Shown: piece by piece, positions 10,212 through 59,268 of the stretch
How positions within the stretch are numbered: the first letter of the stretch is position 1
How the letters are laid out: each line of letters starts with the position of its first letter
Assembly (NCBI RefSeq): GCF_019703515.2
Contig: NC_059362.1
Location: forward strand, 26,433,826-26,497,825
Length of the DNA: 64,000 nt
Direction: 5' to 3'
Origin: Myxocyprinus asiaticus
Lineage: Eukaryota > Chordata > Actinopteri > Cypriniformes > Catostomidae
The notes under the pieces: model-generated
The model's input: only the letters and a program-made list of their open reading frames with translations
Told to the model about the DNA's origin: nothing
Databases searched by the model: none
Program-made: the position numbers and the translations under genes

Positions 10212-12637
10212 GCTTTAGCATCAAGATCCCTTGAAGATTCACAGTCCAATTCAAGCTCGCCCAGCTATCCAATACATCCACCTTATGCACCAGCAGCTTC
10301 TCAGGTGAGAATGCAATCATCTTTGTTGTGCTTCTGTCTGTGTTTCTGTGCACGCATTTCGAATGACTATGCATTTGGCATTGCAGGTGTGCAACTACAT
10401 TTCTCCAGCAGAGAGAGGATGGAGGGATTACCCCACCCTGTCTGAGATCCCTTACAGCCAGAGCCCCTATACTTCACGCTGGGACCCTGGTACTGTGTGT
10501 GTCTGTGTACAGAATAGCCATATTGTTTATTTCATGCAGCATGCAAATGCATGAACGTGTTTCTGTGTGTGTAGGGTACCAATTCAGTGGCACCTTCTAC
10601 AGTTGCACTGCTTCAGATCCACAGCCCTCACCCTTCTCCCTGGATGCCAGCATGAGATCAGCTGAGGCTGTGGCCCTTTCAGGTACACACTCAAGGATTG
10701 TCATAAACTGACATGCTCAATAGTTGTCAATTCCTGTCTTTTTTAAACTCATGAGTTTAAATGTGATTGTTTCCATTCCAATTCTAATTTTTAAATTAAG
10801 CAATAATCCTTTTATTTGATCTTCTTCTCATTTAGATTACCGCTTACATGTGATGGTGTTTTACCGGGATGCTCTGGTACGAGAGGTAACAGTGAGTAGT
10901 CCAGAGGGTTGTCAGCTGGGCCCGAGCAGAGAGGGACAGGTCTATGCTTCGCCTGGTGCCCCAGAACTGGTTGAACTCCCTCATGCTGAAGGGGCATCTC
11001 TGGAGCGTGGCATTATGCTCTGGATGGCCCCTGACGGATTGTATGCCCGGCGTCGCTGCCCCTGCAGGGTGTACTGGGAGGGAGCTCATGCACCACCTAC
11101 TGACAAACCCAACAAACTGGAGAGAGAGCAAACATGCAAACTGCTGGACACTCAGCTTTTCATAACAGGTTAGTGCAAGGTTTTTTTTTTTTACATGGTG
11201 AAATTACACTAAGAACGAAGAAATGATCAAGTTACTTCACCACACATCTTTCTCTGTAAGTGCTGACAGTAATTTATCGCAAATGTTTATGTTGTTTCAC
11301 TGTTGAATGTGCACATCATAAAAGTCCATCTCCAAAATGACATACATATTACAGTAAACAAACAGGTCGAAAGCCTTTACAGTAAATAGTGTCACACTAT
11401 CTGTGGGTTGAGATTTAGTGTCAGTCATCTATGGGTTACAACTCTCATCCACCCTCTGCATGTCATAGATTCAACGATTGATGTTATTCTCACAGGACTT
11501 TCCAGCATATGATGTATACAACTAAGATACCTCAGAAATCACGTGTGCCTGTTAGATTTAATGCTCAATGTATGGAAAGAAAATAAACAATGAGGGGAAA
11601 AGAGAAAGTAAATTTGCAATATATAAAGCGAGATAATGGAGAGAAAATTAGAAAAACAGTCCTATTGCAAGGACACCCAGTGGCTTGAGAAACATTGCTA
11701 ATTACTTGCCAAATGGACCCACTTTATATTAGATGTCTTCAACTACTATGTACTTAAGCATTTGATTCAATATGCTTATGTACATATCAGTTGTTGTATT
11801 GTACTTACATTTAAAGAACATGCTTTAGTTACATCTGAAGTTACACTGTTAACCTTACCCCTAAACCTAAACCTAACCCTTAACTCTTAACACTAAACTT
11901 ACCCATATATCAGGGGTTCTCAGCGGGGGCGTTCAAAGGATGCCAGAGGGTGCTGAGAGCAAATTAGCAGAGAGGGGGGCGTTAGGTTACAAATGGGAGG
12001 TGTTTATCGTCATAATCAAATCTATCGTCAAGTTCCTCTTTGCATTAAAATGTTTATCTAGACTTAGAGTATATCAGTTGGTTCTCAATTATATGGGTTG
12101 CATTTGTACCGTTGTTCATCTGATTTTGAAGTCTAGCGACACATCTGAAGTATCTGGTTTAGCAGCGTCAAATACACAGGCAGAGGCACAACCTCCGCTA
12201 ATGAACCTGTATGGCTCTGTAGATGGATACGGCTCAATGGACAGAGCAGCGCAAGCGCAAAACTCTTAAACTCGCAGCTTTGCGGGAATCAGTGAGAAGC
12301 AAGGCGCGAGAAGCGGAAACCATTTGAATTCGGGCCAGAATTCTACATCACCACTCTTGAATTTACTATAGTAACACTAACTGTACTTTAGGCAGAAATA
12401 GCTTAAGCTGTATTAAATTTGTCATAGGCTACATAAGGGAGTGAGGGAATATAATACATTTTTGTAACAACTTATATATATTCTCAATTAACACTTTTTA
12501 TTGACTCCAACAAATGAAACAGAAAAACAAAACATATATACAGAATCAACTTTTAACCCCCATTAATCCCTTTCCCCCTCCCAATCACCATCCTCACCCT
12601 GACCCCCAACAAACATCCCTGTGGTCAAAGCTAAAAT

Positions 12638-12704
<67 letters not shown>

Positions 12705-15483
12705 ATATAATAATAATAATCATACACATTTAAAACTATAAATCCCTCTCCACTGCCCCTCCCCGAGAGCCTTCCAAAAAGGTCAAATAACTGCCCCACT
12801 TCCTATTAAATACCCCCAGGTTGCCTAGCCTTCTATCTGACATTTCTTCAAATCCTGCCACCCTGCCCATCTCCGTGCACCACTCCCAAAATGAGGGTGC
12901 TCCAGCCAATCTCCATCCTCTGAGGATAATCTGTCTGCCGATCATAACACTGGCTAGAACCCAATTTCTTATGTATTTATCCCCTATATTAATGATCGCC
13001 CCATCGCCTAAAATACAGAGTCTGGGGCAAAATGAAATTTGAGTGCCCAATACGTCACATATAAAACTCTGAGCCCTCAACCAGAATTCTTGGATTTTAA
13101 CACATCACAAAAAAACATGGGTTGTGTCTCCATCTTCTGACTGGCATCGCCAGCAGGTGGATGTCTTTAAGACCAAGCCTATCTAGAGCGGGTCCAATAG
13201 AATCGATGTAAAATTTTAAATTGCATAAGGCGCACACTTGCATCTCTAGATGTAGACTTATCCTAGCCTACGCTACCTCCTACAATACCAAGTTTAAATC
13301 TTTCTCCCATAATCTCCTGATAAAAGTTAAAGCGCCATCCCCCAGACTCTGAATTAGCAGGGAGTAATATACTGATGCCTTGTGGCCTTTTCCAAAAGCA
13401 GTAATCACCACTTCCAGAGTATCTGCCGCTTTTGGGGGGTGTATGCTACTCCCAATAATAGTACAGAGCAGGTGGAACAGTTGTAAATATCTAAAGAATT
13501 GAGACCTGGGAATCCCAAAATGCTGAACCATATTTTCAAAGGATCTCAACACTGAGATGTATAGTGTATATTCCACTCTCATATAGGTCACCGAGCGTAT
13601 TAACCCCCCTCATGATCCACTCTGACCAGCAGAAAGGGGACTTATTAATACATAATTTTGGGTTCAGCCATATGCTCAAAGCAACATTTATAAATATAAA
13701 CTTATAAAAATTTATATTTTGTATTTATTGTTTTTACATGTGTTTAGAGTAGGTCTACAGTTTATAATTACAAAAATGCCATAGTTTGTTTTATAGAAAT
13801 CATGTAACATCTAACCATGATAGTGAAGAAGATACATGCTTCCATGTGCTTACTGTCTTGTTACAAATACCACTGTTAAAACTATAAAAATTAATAGTTA
13901 AAGAATTACTTAAAATTTTCAAAAAGGCAAATGTAAAATATATCAACAATATCACTTTTATTATTAGTTTCTGTCTTCGCATTTTCATTTTATAGGCCCC
14001 AGATATAGCCCTCCATCTGCTTGAATTCAAGGTTTGGTCTCACATTCATGATGCATAAGCCTGCTGAATTTATTAACAAAACTTTAAAATTATGCAATGC
14101 ATCAAAGTTGCATTAAGCAAATTATGCAAATAACACAATATTGAGTTTTATGTTGTATGTGTTTTTCTTTGGTACAACAAAGTCTCCGCTTTCAGGGGGT
14201 AGCTGGGGTAAGGGAATGAAGGAGGGGGTGTTCATCAAAAAAAGGTTGAGAACCACTGCCATACATCAACCTCAGTAGCAGCAAATATGAATCTTGTGAG
14301 AATTTTGCAGAATTACATGTAGTTACACTATAAGTACATTGTATTGTATGTATTTTAATATTAGTACATAGTAGTTAAGGACACCTAATATAAAGTGGAA
14401 CATGCCAAATTTACAAATGAACACATTGTAAAAACAAAGTTGTAATTAAATATTCAAGATTCTTGGTAAAAGTTTAAGAATTGATCATTGAAAAACCCAA
14501 ATATTCCAGGTTTAAAACAAGTTAAGCTCAACCGACAGCATTTGTGGCATAATGTTGATTACCACAAAAATGTATTTCGACTTGCCCCTCCCTTTCTTTA
14601 AAAAAAAAAAAGAAAAAATCTGGTTTGCAGTGAGGCACCTACAGTGGAAGTAAATGGGGACAATCTGTAAACATTAAAATACTCACAGCCATAAGATGTA
14701 ACCAGTATGCATGTTAAATTAATTTAATTTTAACCTTATCTGTGTAGTTATATCCAATTTTACAACTTTATTACCATGACAATGAAGAAGAATTATTGTA
14801 AGCGCTTTTATAAAATTATAAGCTACATTTTTCTGCCTTTAAACCCCCCCCCCCACCCCACCCCACCCCACATGCCTATGGTGGTTGCATCCCTGCATTG
14901 TAATAAGACATTTTCACAAACAACATTCAGGGTGCCTGTATTTATTATAATTCATAATCAAGGATCACTCTTCTTCCTCCCTCTCTTCCAACTCGTTTGT
15001 TCATGTACTGTATTTACTGATCTCACCTATAATTGGATTAAAATATCTCTTTCTTCATCTTTCCCTTAGAGTTGCAGAGTTACTCCCTACACGGTCGCCC
15101 GGCCCCATGTTCCCAAGTGCTGCTGTTCTTTGAGGAGGAAAGCACTGATGCACAAAGACCAAGAAGGACCCTTACAGTGCAGGTGCATCTTTTAACCATC
15201 AGTCCAAATCCCAATCCAAACATTTATCTGGTGCTTTTTAACACTGATGAATAGCATAATGGTATTCCTGCATGCTATACTCTGTGACTAATCTTACTTT
15301 CCTCTGGTCATTGTGTCATAGGTTGAGCCACTGTTTGCTCGCCAGCTTCTCTTTCTCTCTCACCCGGGCAGCATAAACTACATCCGCACTCATGAGCTTT
15401 CACACTTGCCCCCAGAACATGCCCTCACCCCAAGCCAAGATTTCCACAGAATCATCACGCATCACCATAACAACGGCCCTTAA
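9473..15483 (+). CDS. irf4: Interferon regulatory factor 4, eight coding exons
   Basis: Coding exons: 9473-9670, 9831-10017, 10219-10304, 10387-10489, 10575-10682, 10836-11168, 15070-15182 and 15322-15483. They total 1290 nt (429 aa; human IRF4 is 451). Residues about 14-128 form the IRF DNA-binding domain, with tryptophans at 21, 36, 48, 68 and 87. The recognition-helix segment RLRCALNKSNDFEELVERSQ is essentially the mammalian IRF4 sequence. A linker rich in S, P and Y (129-225) keeps GWRDYPTLSEIPY. The IRF association domain follows from about 228, with SSPEGC, MAPDGLYARR, NKLEREQTCKL and VEPLFARQLL. The protein is a lymphoid and melanocyte transcription factor that binds composite ETS/AP-1-IRF elements with PU.1 or BATF partners. 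All junction phases fit. Intron 2 uses a GC donor. The start ATG is the first codon after the acceptor. Fish have irf4a and irf4b, and which one this is was not decided. Confidence 0.95.
10010..10026 (+). other. irf4: Non-canonical GC 5' splice site of irf4 intron 2
   Basis: Exon 2 must end at 10017 (AAAAAAG) to join in phase 1 to CATCAAGATCCC at 10219. The intron then begins gcaagg at 10018. AG|GCAAG is the standard consensus for GC-AG introns. The next GT (10050) would shift the frame away from the conserved downstream exons. Confidence 0.85.
10178..10210. repeat. Poly(T) run in irf4 intron 2
   Basis: About 31 T residues lie just upstream of the exon 3 acceptor (tgctttag at 10211-10218), acting as an extreme polypyrimidine tract. 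Confidence 0.8.
12490..13690 (-). mobile_element. Tx1/L1-like LINE 3' fragment, innermost level of the nest
   Basis: Minus-strand frames at 13280-13591 and 12736-13080 translate to the C-terminal part of a Tx1-like ORF2, including SQFFRYLQLFHLL, FICDVLGTQISFCPRLCILG and GWRLAGAPSFWEWCTEM. They are out of frame with each other. The 3' end (complement of acttttattgactcc, from 12491) matches the 3' end of the LINE at 21020. The 5' boundary near 13690 is approximate. It is antisense to irf4. Confidence 0.7.
12645..12702. repeat. (TA)n microsatellite
   Basis: A pure TA dinucleotide run preceded by a short CA run, sitting inside the LINE 3' region. The apparent YIYIYI-coding ORFs here are artefacts. 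Confidence 0.95.
14497..14870. mobile_element. Half copy of the 5949-6702 MITE family
   Basis: The stretch reads caagttaagctcaaccgaca, then gcatttgtggcataatgttg and gtgaggcacctacagtgg, matching one arm and centre of the element at 5949-6702. It is followed by a C-rich simple repeat (14843-14869). Confidence 0.55.
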
Positions 15484-16365
15484 AATGTACACACTTAAAG
15501 CTTTTCACACTACGCTTAACCTTGAGTTAAAGTCCTTTTTTAGTCCAGTTTTAACCCTGGTTTAGCATGGCTTATCAGGAGTTATTAAGAGACATTTCCA
15601 GAGATGGACAAGCAGTTATTAAAAAGCAGTTATCATTCTGCAAGCACGGTTTTGTGCTTGCAGAATGATGTACTTGTTCAGTAATTATTCAATTAAACGT
15701 GTGAAATGTCAGAATCTAGATAACCCAGGATTATGTTAACAAGGTGTTAAAAGTGACCCAGGGTTAGCAATTTCAAGAGTGAAAGGCCCATTCATTTTTC
15801 CAAGCTAAAGCTTAACAAGCATATGGTGGAATTCCGCAATGTACTGTAACTCGAGCTTCAGTTCCTTGGAATGGAGCAGAACCACACCAGAATAATCTAG
15901 TGCTAACAGACAGCATCAGACTGCAAGACTGTTGTCATAAGTCATGTTTAAAACTGAGAAAGACTCAAAGCATATGGCTGTTTACAAATCACTAGAATAA
16001 ACGATTGTATCATGCCAGCATACCCTTAAATTGTGGGCTGTTTGCTGACATGACATAGAAGAATGTAAATTGTGCATATTAGCTGTGCATTATGATGTTT
16101 CTCACACAAGAAGTGTTACATTTAATTGAACTGCAATGCAAATTAGATGTATATAGGCTATGCATGTACTTGTTTTTAAACGGAAATTCTTTTCTAAACT
16201 TTTACTTGTACAGTTCTGACAAAATGCTCTACTTTTATTCCACTACTTTAGCTTTTTCATGTTGTAATGCCCAGAGTGCCTAACAATTGTCATATTTGTG
16301 TCAAACTTCCTCTGTTTAGTGATTCATTGTCTCTTAATAAAAAATTACAATTAATTGTGTGTAGT
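15484..16365 (+). terminator. irf4: irf4 3' UTR and poly(A) signal
   Basis: The UTR follows the TAA at 15481-15483. The first good AATAAA is at 16336-16341 (ctcttaataaaaaattac), suggesting cleavage near 16355-16365 and a 3' UTR of about 0.87 kb. It holds a local inverted repeat (ctgcaagcacggttttgtgcttgcag, 15637-15662) able to form a small stem. Confidence 0.55.
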
Positions 16366-16849
16366 GATTCTTGATCTGTACAAGGTTAGTCTCCAAAAAA
16401 GTGATAAAATGTCAAATATTTTTACACTTGTTCCATTGTTGTTGGTTTGAGGTTAACTTTACAGTGGATTCTCAAACAAGTGGACATCAACAGTCTTGAT
16501 CACTTTTTAACTGGTGGGCTGACTGTGGTTAACGAATCTAAGCCTGAATAAAGAGCAGGAGGGGGATACTTTCAACCCCCACTACAAAAACTGGAATCCC
16601 CATGCATGTGTGTGGATTTGAGGAGACGTCAAACCACCATTTACGTTGAGTGGAAGCAATATGTTAACTGTTGAGTACATAGACAGGGTGTAAGCATATG
16701 ACAGCGTGCACACAGGATGGTGTTTGTGGTTTGAAGACAGGATGGTGCTGCCAGATAGTCACAACCCAATGACATCACAGAGGAAGAAGTACTTTTTATT
16801 CTTCCTTCTCAATAAAGACACTTATTTTACTTCACTAGAAGTTTGCCAT

Positions 16850-17312
16850 AAACACTCACCGAGTACTTTATTAGGAACGTCTGTACACTTACTTATTAAT
16901 GTGATTATCAGCCAATCATGTGGCAGCAGTGCAATGCATAAAATCATGCAGATATGGGTCAGGAGCTTCAGTTAATGTGAACATCAACCATCAGAATGGG
17001 GAAAAATGTGATCTCAGTGATTTATACCATGGCATGATTGTTGGTGCCAGATGGGCTGGTTTGAGTTTTTCTGTAACTGCTGATCTCCAGGGATTGTCAC
17101 GCACAACAGTATCTAGTTTACTCAGAATAATGTCAAAAACAAAAAAACATCCAGTGAGTGGCAGTTCTTGGGACGGAAACAACTTGTTGATGAGAGGGGT
17201 CAACAGAGGCCAGACTGGTTCGAGCTGAAAGAAAGGCTACGGTAACTCAGATAATCACTCACTATTATAGGACCATAGTGTTCCTCATAAAGTGCTCAGT
17301 GAGTGTATATTT
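16850..17312 (+). mobile_element. Internally deleted Tc1-like element with both ends
   Basis: The left terminus (cactcaccgagtactttatt) and right terminus (cataaagtgctcagtgagtg) are inverted repeats of a widespread fish Tc1-type element. The 5' transposase region reads YHGMIVGARWAGLSFSVTAD then LLRIMSKTKKHPVSGSS, with frameshifts. The central and 3' coding parts are missing. It sits in the irf4/exoc2 convergent intergenic gap. Confidence 0.8.
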
Positions 17313-18239
17313 CTAATAAGGAACTAAAATATTTTATTATGCTATATGAGACTGTTACACTGATATCACCGATATTAGCTTATGCATGGAATACCCTGAA
17401 AAAAAAAGTTTTACACAAACAATTCTCTGAGTTTTTCCACTGTTTATGGGCTCACAGTTCTACATTAGCACATAAACATGTTTGGATAATTTTCCGCTGC
17501 CTACAGAATGGAAAAGTGCAATCACTGAAAACTTCCCTTCAAGTCTAACAGCCTGAGATCAATACACCCACTCTTTTACCTGGTGCCATACATGGCTTTG
17601 ATGCGATTCTATCAACCTGCTTCCCTTAAATGAGTGGGTGTTCAGAGCTCTAAATTTAGAAAAGAAAATCAACAAACAAGACTTCAGGAAAGAGGTATCT
17701 TTGCATCACTTTGCAGCATGTTTTCAGGGCTTCACAAAAAACAGAATGTCTTACGATGACAAAAGGGTAGAAACAAACATTATCGGTTCAATGTGGAGTT
17801 TTTGAGATAGCTTGTAAACAGCCTGCAAGAGCTGTTAACTTAGTGATTAGTTTGTTTTCTAGCCAGTTATGCCTTAGCATTTAATAGCAGTTTATTGTAA
17901 TGGGCACATCCTAAATACTACACACTTCCTCCCCGGACAGGTAAAAATATCCCCATACTGCTGAGGCAGGGCAGGGTGTGACTTTCTGTCTGACACTAAG
18001 CAGGGTGTGCACAAATCAGCGATCGTGTGGTCATGATATACTTCTACAAGAAACGTTTATTTTGATCAAAGACGACTGACAAGAGTCATTTCAAAACTCA
18101 ACAGCTTCATCTTTCCAAAAGCAATACGCTCGCTCTCACTATTTCTAACTCTCTCTAACACACACAAGCATATACACAATCCTTGCAATTACTCTGGTAA
18201 CTGCTTGCAGAAAAAAAACCACTTTGTGTAAGTGCACAT
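17313..18239. other. Convergent intergenic DNA
   Basis: The region between the 3' ends of irf4 and exoc2. No exon, RNA gene or bounded transposon was recognised. Confidence 0.5.
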
Positions 18240-18499
18240 ATATTTATTTGTTATTTAAAATGCATTTCAGTCATTGAAGTGGACAAAAAGAGGCAGTAAT
18301 TTATCAGATTAATGTGTCAGCAACATTCTTAAACGTTCTTAATCAGGTTGCCACATCCTCTCTACACACGCAAACACAGTAGCATAATTTAGCAGGTACA
18401 AAAAGACTACACGGTTGGCACTAACTTTGTTGTGTTAACTGACATGATCACTTAGTGTTACATTGTAGAGGCATTGTGTATAATGGGTTTTGTGAAGGC
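18240..18499 (-). terminator. exoc2: exoc2 3' UTR and poly(A) signal
   Basis: On the minus strand downstream of the TAG at 18502-18500, an AATAAA occurs at 18248-18243. This would give a 3' UTR of about 260 nt. Another possible signal lies near 18060. Confidence 0.45.
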
Positions 18500-56270
<37,771 letters not shown>

Positions 56271-56982
56271 CGTTCACACACGTCACCTATAAGGACAAAT
56301 TTCAACTCTGTTATTGCCATTTTGTTTAGGCTTGGCACAGGCTCTCGAAACATTCGGCACATTCAGTGCACTTAAAAAGCAAGGCAGCGGAAAGCGCTGG
56401 AGACATGAACAAATAAATCGACCCATCCGGCTTCCGCTGAGTGAAAGAGATTCTGTTCATGTGTATGTGGATGAGGCTGCACAATACACATCAGCAGAGA
56501 GAGTACGTTAGATATTACACTATATACTATGACTAACAGAGTTCAGTAAGAATTGCATTTTTCCCCATGGCTTCTGCACTGTCACAAATGCTTTCTGATA
56601 TACAAACATCCACATGGAGTAAAAGACTGACAAATCTTGGGCAGTTGCGTGCAAGACCCCATGTCTGTCTCTGTGTGGTCTGGGAGGGTGCGTTTGTGTG
56701 TCTGTGTGGTCTCTGGCAAGGACCAAAGAGAGAGAGAGAGAGCAGAGAGGTAAAGAGAGACAGGGTGATGGTTGAGTTTTACAGGAGAACCTGTGCAGAA
56801 GACTTTTTGCCTATCTAATAATAATATGGGGTGTCCGACATTATACGCACACTGCAGGGTTTTTAAGACAATAAAGACGTAGAGCAGGGCTGCATAATCA
56901 ATCAAATAAAAAAAAAACAATTGTAATATGGTTTTGTGTGATTACTAAACTATAATTTTTTTCCCCTATTCTTTATTTAGTA

Positions 56983-57440
56983 GGGCTAGGTAAAAATACA
57001 GATTTTTTTCAATTAATCATGATCTTCATTTGAACAATCCCGATACACATTTTTTTTAATCCCAAGATCAATCTTTTATTTTTACTTTACAATAGGGCTG
57101 GGTATTGCCCGACATATCACGATACAATACGTATTGCAATACACGTCACGATTCAATATATTGCGATACTTCACAATATCATAATTTGACTCGATCACAA
57201 ATCAATTCCAATTCATTTGGGTATATTTCAGTTATATACTCATATCTGATTTAGAGCATTTAGCTCAAAACCTCATGTTTTTGTCTATTGGTGAACTCAT
57301 TAAATTGATTTGGAAGTAAAAGTGTGCCAACTTTGTTTTGTGTTTACATGATATGAATATACAAGTAGTTGAATATAAATATCGATACATGGATCGAAAG
57401 TATCAATACAATATCATGAGAAATTGCGAGACTGTAGTTT
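56983..57440. mobile_element. hAT-type terminal fragments
   Basis: Two starts of the TAGGGCTGGGTA class occur in tandem: tagggctaggtaaaaatac at 56983 and tagggctgggtattgcccga near 57094. Each is followed by cgat-rich subterminal DNA. No matching right ends were found. Confidence 0.45.
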
Positions 57441-57872
57441 GAATAATCAATTTTCTTTGCATGATACATTGACTGCATTTATACGATAGCCTATGTTGGC
57501 GTTAGCTAGCTAGCCTGCTTTATCAATAGCTATTAGCTAAATTTGATGGATGATGAGAGTAGCTGTTTATAAAATAGACTGTACATTATATGTTGACACA
57601 ATTCAGTATTGATGTGATTCCATCACAACTGTCATTTTGATATATCGATGCGTTATTGTTTTATAATAATAGATTGTATATATTTTCTGTATAACCAAGT
57701 TACATTACACTAATGAATGGGTCTTTTTGCATTATCTTGAACACTGTGTAGCATTCATTTCATGTGTTATTGTAGTTTAGCTAAAATTACACAGATCAAT
57801 CCTTATGGCACTATATTTCACATGCTTTGCAGTTATGTAAGCATACCTGTCCAATAAGAACAAAGCCAATTC

Positions 57873-58133
57873 CTAGAGGAAACGAAGGTCCCTCCAGGAA
57901 TCAAATGCCCTGCCGATGTTCACTGTAGTTTTCGCTCGACCACGATCACGTTCCCGCTTAGCCAGACGGGATTCAGTAGATAAATGTTTTTTTTTTGGCT
58001 TATTCTGAGTTTGTGTAGGAGTCAGTGTTGTGCTGGGAGCTGGACGTTTGCTGGATTCCATCTCTAAGATAACGTTACCTAGTGTTGCAGTTTGTTGTCG
58101 CTGTTGAATAGCGGAAGAGAAGCACTGAGGCAA
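57873..58133 (-). pseudogene. Short ORF with a basic, conserved-looking C-terminal motif
   Basis: An 86-codon minus-strand frame starting MPQCFSSAIQQRQQ, with an S/T/P/Q-rich middle and an ending of SRLAKRERDRGRAKTTVNIG then RAFDSWRDLRFL before a stop. The motif 'RxRxRTxVNIGxAFxxWRxLR' resembles an N-terminal segment seen in some fish transposon-derived proteins; that is memory, not a search. CpG-rich DNA lies just upstream (58130-58165). Nothing recognisable continues the protein downstream, so it is either a broken gene, a first exon, or part of a transposon. It lies between the proposed exoc2 first exon and exon 2, on the same strand. Confidence 0.4.
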
Positions 58134-58810
58134 GGCTTACGGGAGCGCGCATAAACGTCACATCCTTTGGACAAATCAAACAAATTATTAAAAAATTGTA
58201 TTACCTCTTAACTACAAACATATTTACTTACAGCAACATCGAATGGAATTCAAAGAGTGAAAGGTAAAGCCATTCCAAACATTTGGGAGTGAATGACTGC
58301 TCTAGATGATTGACACCTGAGAGTGTCTGAGGAATAAAAAATTAAAAAAAAGCATGTTTCAGACAAATTACATCCAATCACCTTCCTATCAACAAAACAT
58401 AGTGAGCCCCACACCTACAGCACACACTCAGCAGGACAAATTAACACCCTGGAGCACATTACACTGCTGAATTTAAAAACAGAATATAAAGTCTTAGCCT
58501 TGAAATTCTACATGTTTGCCAGACAGATTAAACAAACTAGCAGCAATTTACAGCAGAAAAGATGGTATCACTAAAAGAGTTGATAAATACAATTCTGAAA
58601 TGGGAGATCTATTAGCTTGTCAATTATTTAAAAATATTATTCAGTTATTACTCTATACACTAATCCTGATCTAGGTCAGAGTCATAATAGGTTTATGAAC
58701 AGGCCAGGTAAGATTGCTCTTACAAGCAACCTGACTTTCACACAAACAAGTAAAGGCTGATAATTAACCCTTAAATTCATGGATGTTTCGCCAAATAGAG
58801 ACACGGCACA

Positions 58811-59161
58811 CAGACGGGCTGGTTTGAGTATTTCTGTAACTGCTGATCTCCTGGAATTTTCACACAAAACAGTATCTAGGATTTTCTCCGAATGGTGCCA
58901 AAACTAAAAAAACATGCAGTGAGCGGCAGTTCTGTGGACGGAAATGCCTTGTTGATGAGAAAGGTCAACCAAGAACAGCCACACTGTTTCGAACTGACAA
59001 AGTCTACAGTAACTCAGATAACCGCTCTGTACAATTGTGATGAGAAGAACAGCATCTCAGAATGCTTTTCTGAGATGCAGGTTGGCGCTGTTTTGGCGGC
59101 ACGAGGGGGACCTACACAATATTAGGCAGGTGGTTTTAATGTTGTGGCTGATCAGTGTATA
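58811..59161 (+). mobile_element. Right-half copy of the Tc1-derived foldback family
   Basis: It begins gacgggctggtttgagtatt and ends ggtggttttaatgttgtggc followed by tgatcagtgtat. The frame 58892-59125 ends ISECFSEMQVGAVLAARGG then PTQY, the deletion-fused transposase tail. No left arm is present. Confidence 0.75.
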
Positions 59162-59268
59162 TCTATCACAAATTAATCTACAAAATGCCCAGATAGTGTA
59201 CATTTTCCAAAACATTTTAAAGACAATTAAAAAATAACAGAACAGAATATATTTTGATATATTTTGAT

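Larger units (their letters stand above)
11911..14258. mobile_element. hAT (Charlie-like) element, middle level of the nest
   Basis: The left end is CAGGGGTTCTCAG and the right end is the complement of CAGTGGTTCTCAACC, the terminal motif typical of Charlie-type hAT elements. The flanks ccatatat (11903-11910) and ccatacat (14259-14266) agree at 7 of 8 positions, giving a target duplication. No transposase frame survives. Confidence 0.75.
11715..14402. mobile_element. hAT-like element (outermost of a three-level nest) in irf4 intron 6
   Basis: The terminal inverted repeats read CACTTTATATTAGATGTC on the left and its complement form (gacacctaatataaagtg) on the right, continuing into ctactatgtact. 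The element is flanked by an exact 8-bp direct repeat TGCCAAAT (11707-11714 and 14403-14410), as expected of a hAT-type target duplication. No transposase was seen. Its body is split by the element at 11911-14258. Confidence 0.75.

Noticed and set aside
11940..12269. 109-aa ORF in irf4 intron 6
   Set aside because: It lies wholly inside the Charlie-like element, has no recognisable domain and no splice support.
12514..12799. ORFs on both strands encoding IYIYIY runs (also at 21317, 39476, 39841, 40680, 41819, 43034-43310, 44021-44426)
   Set aside because: They are translations of (TA)n and (CA)n microsatellites and have no protein meaning.
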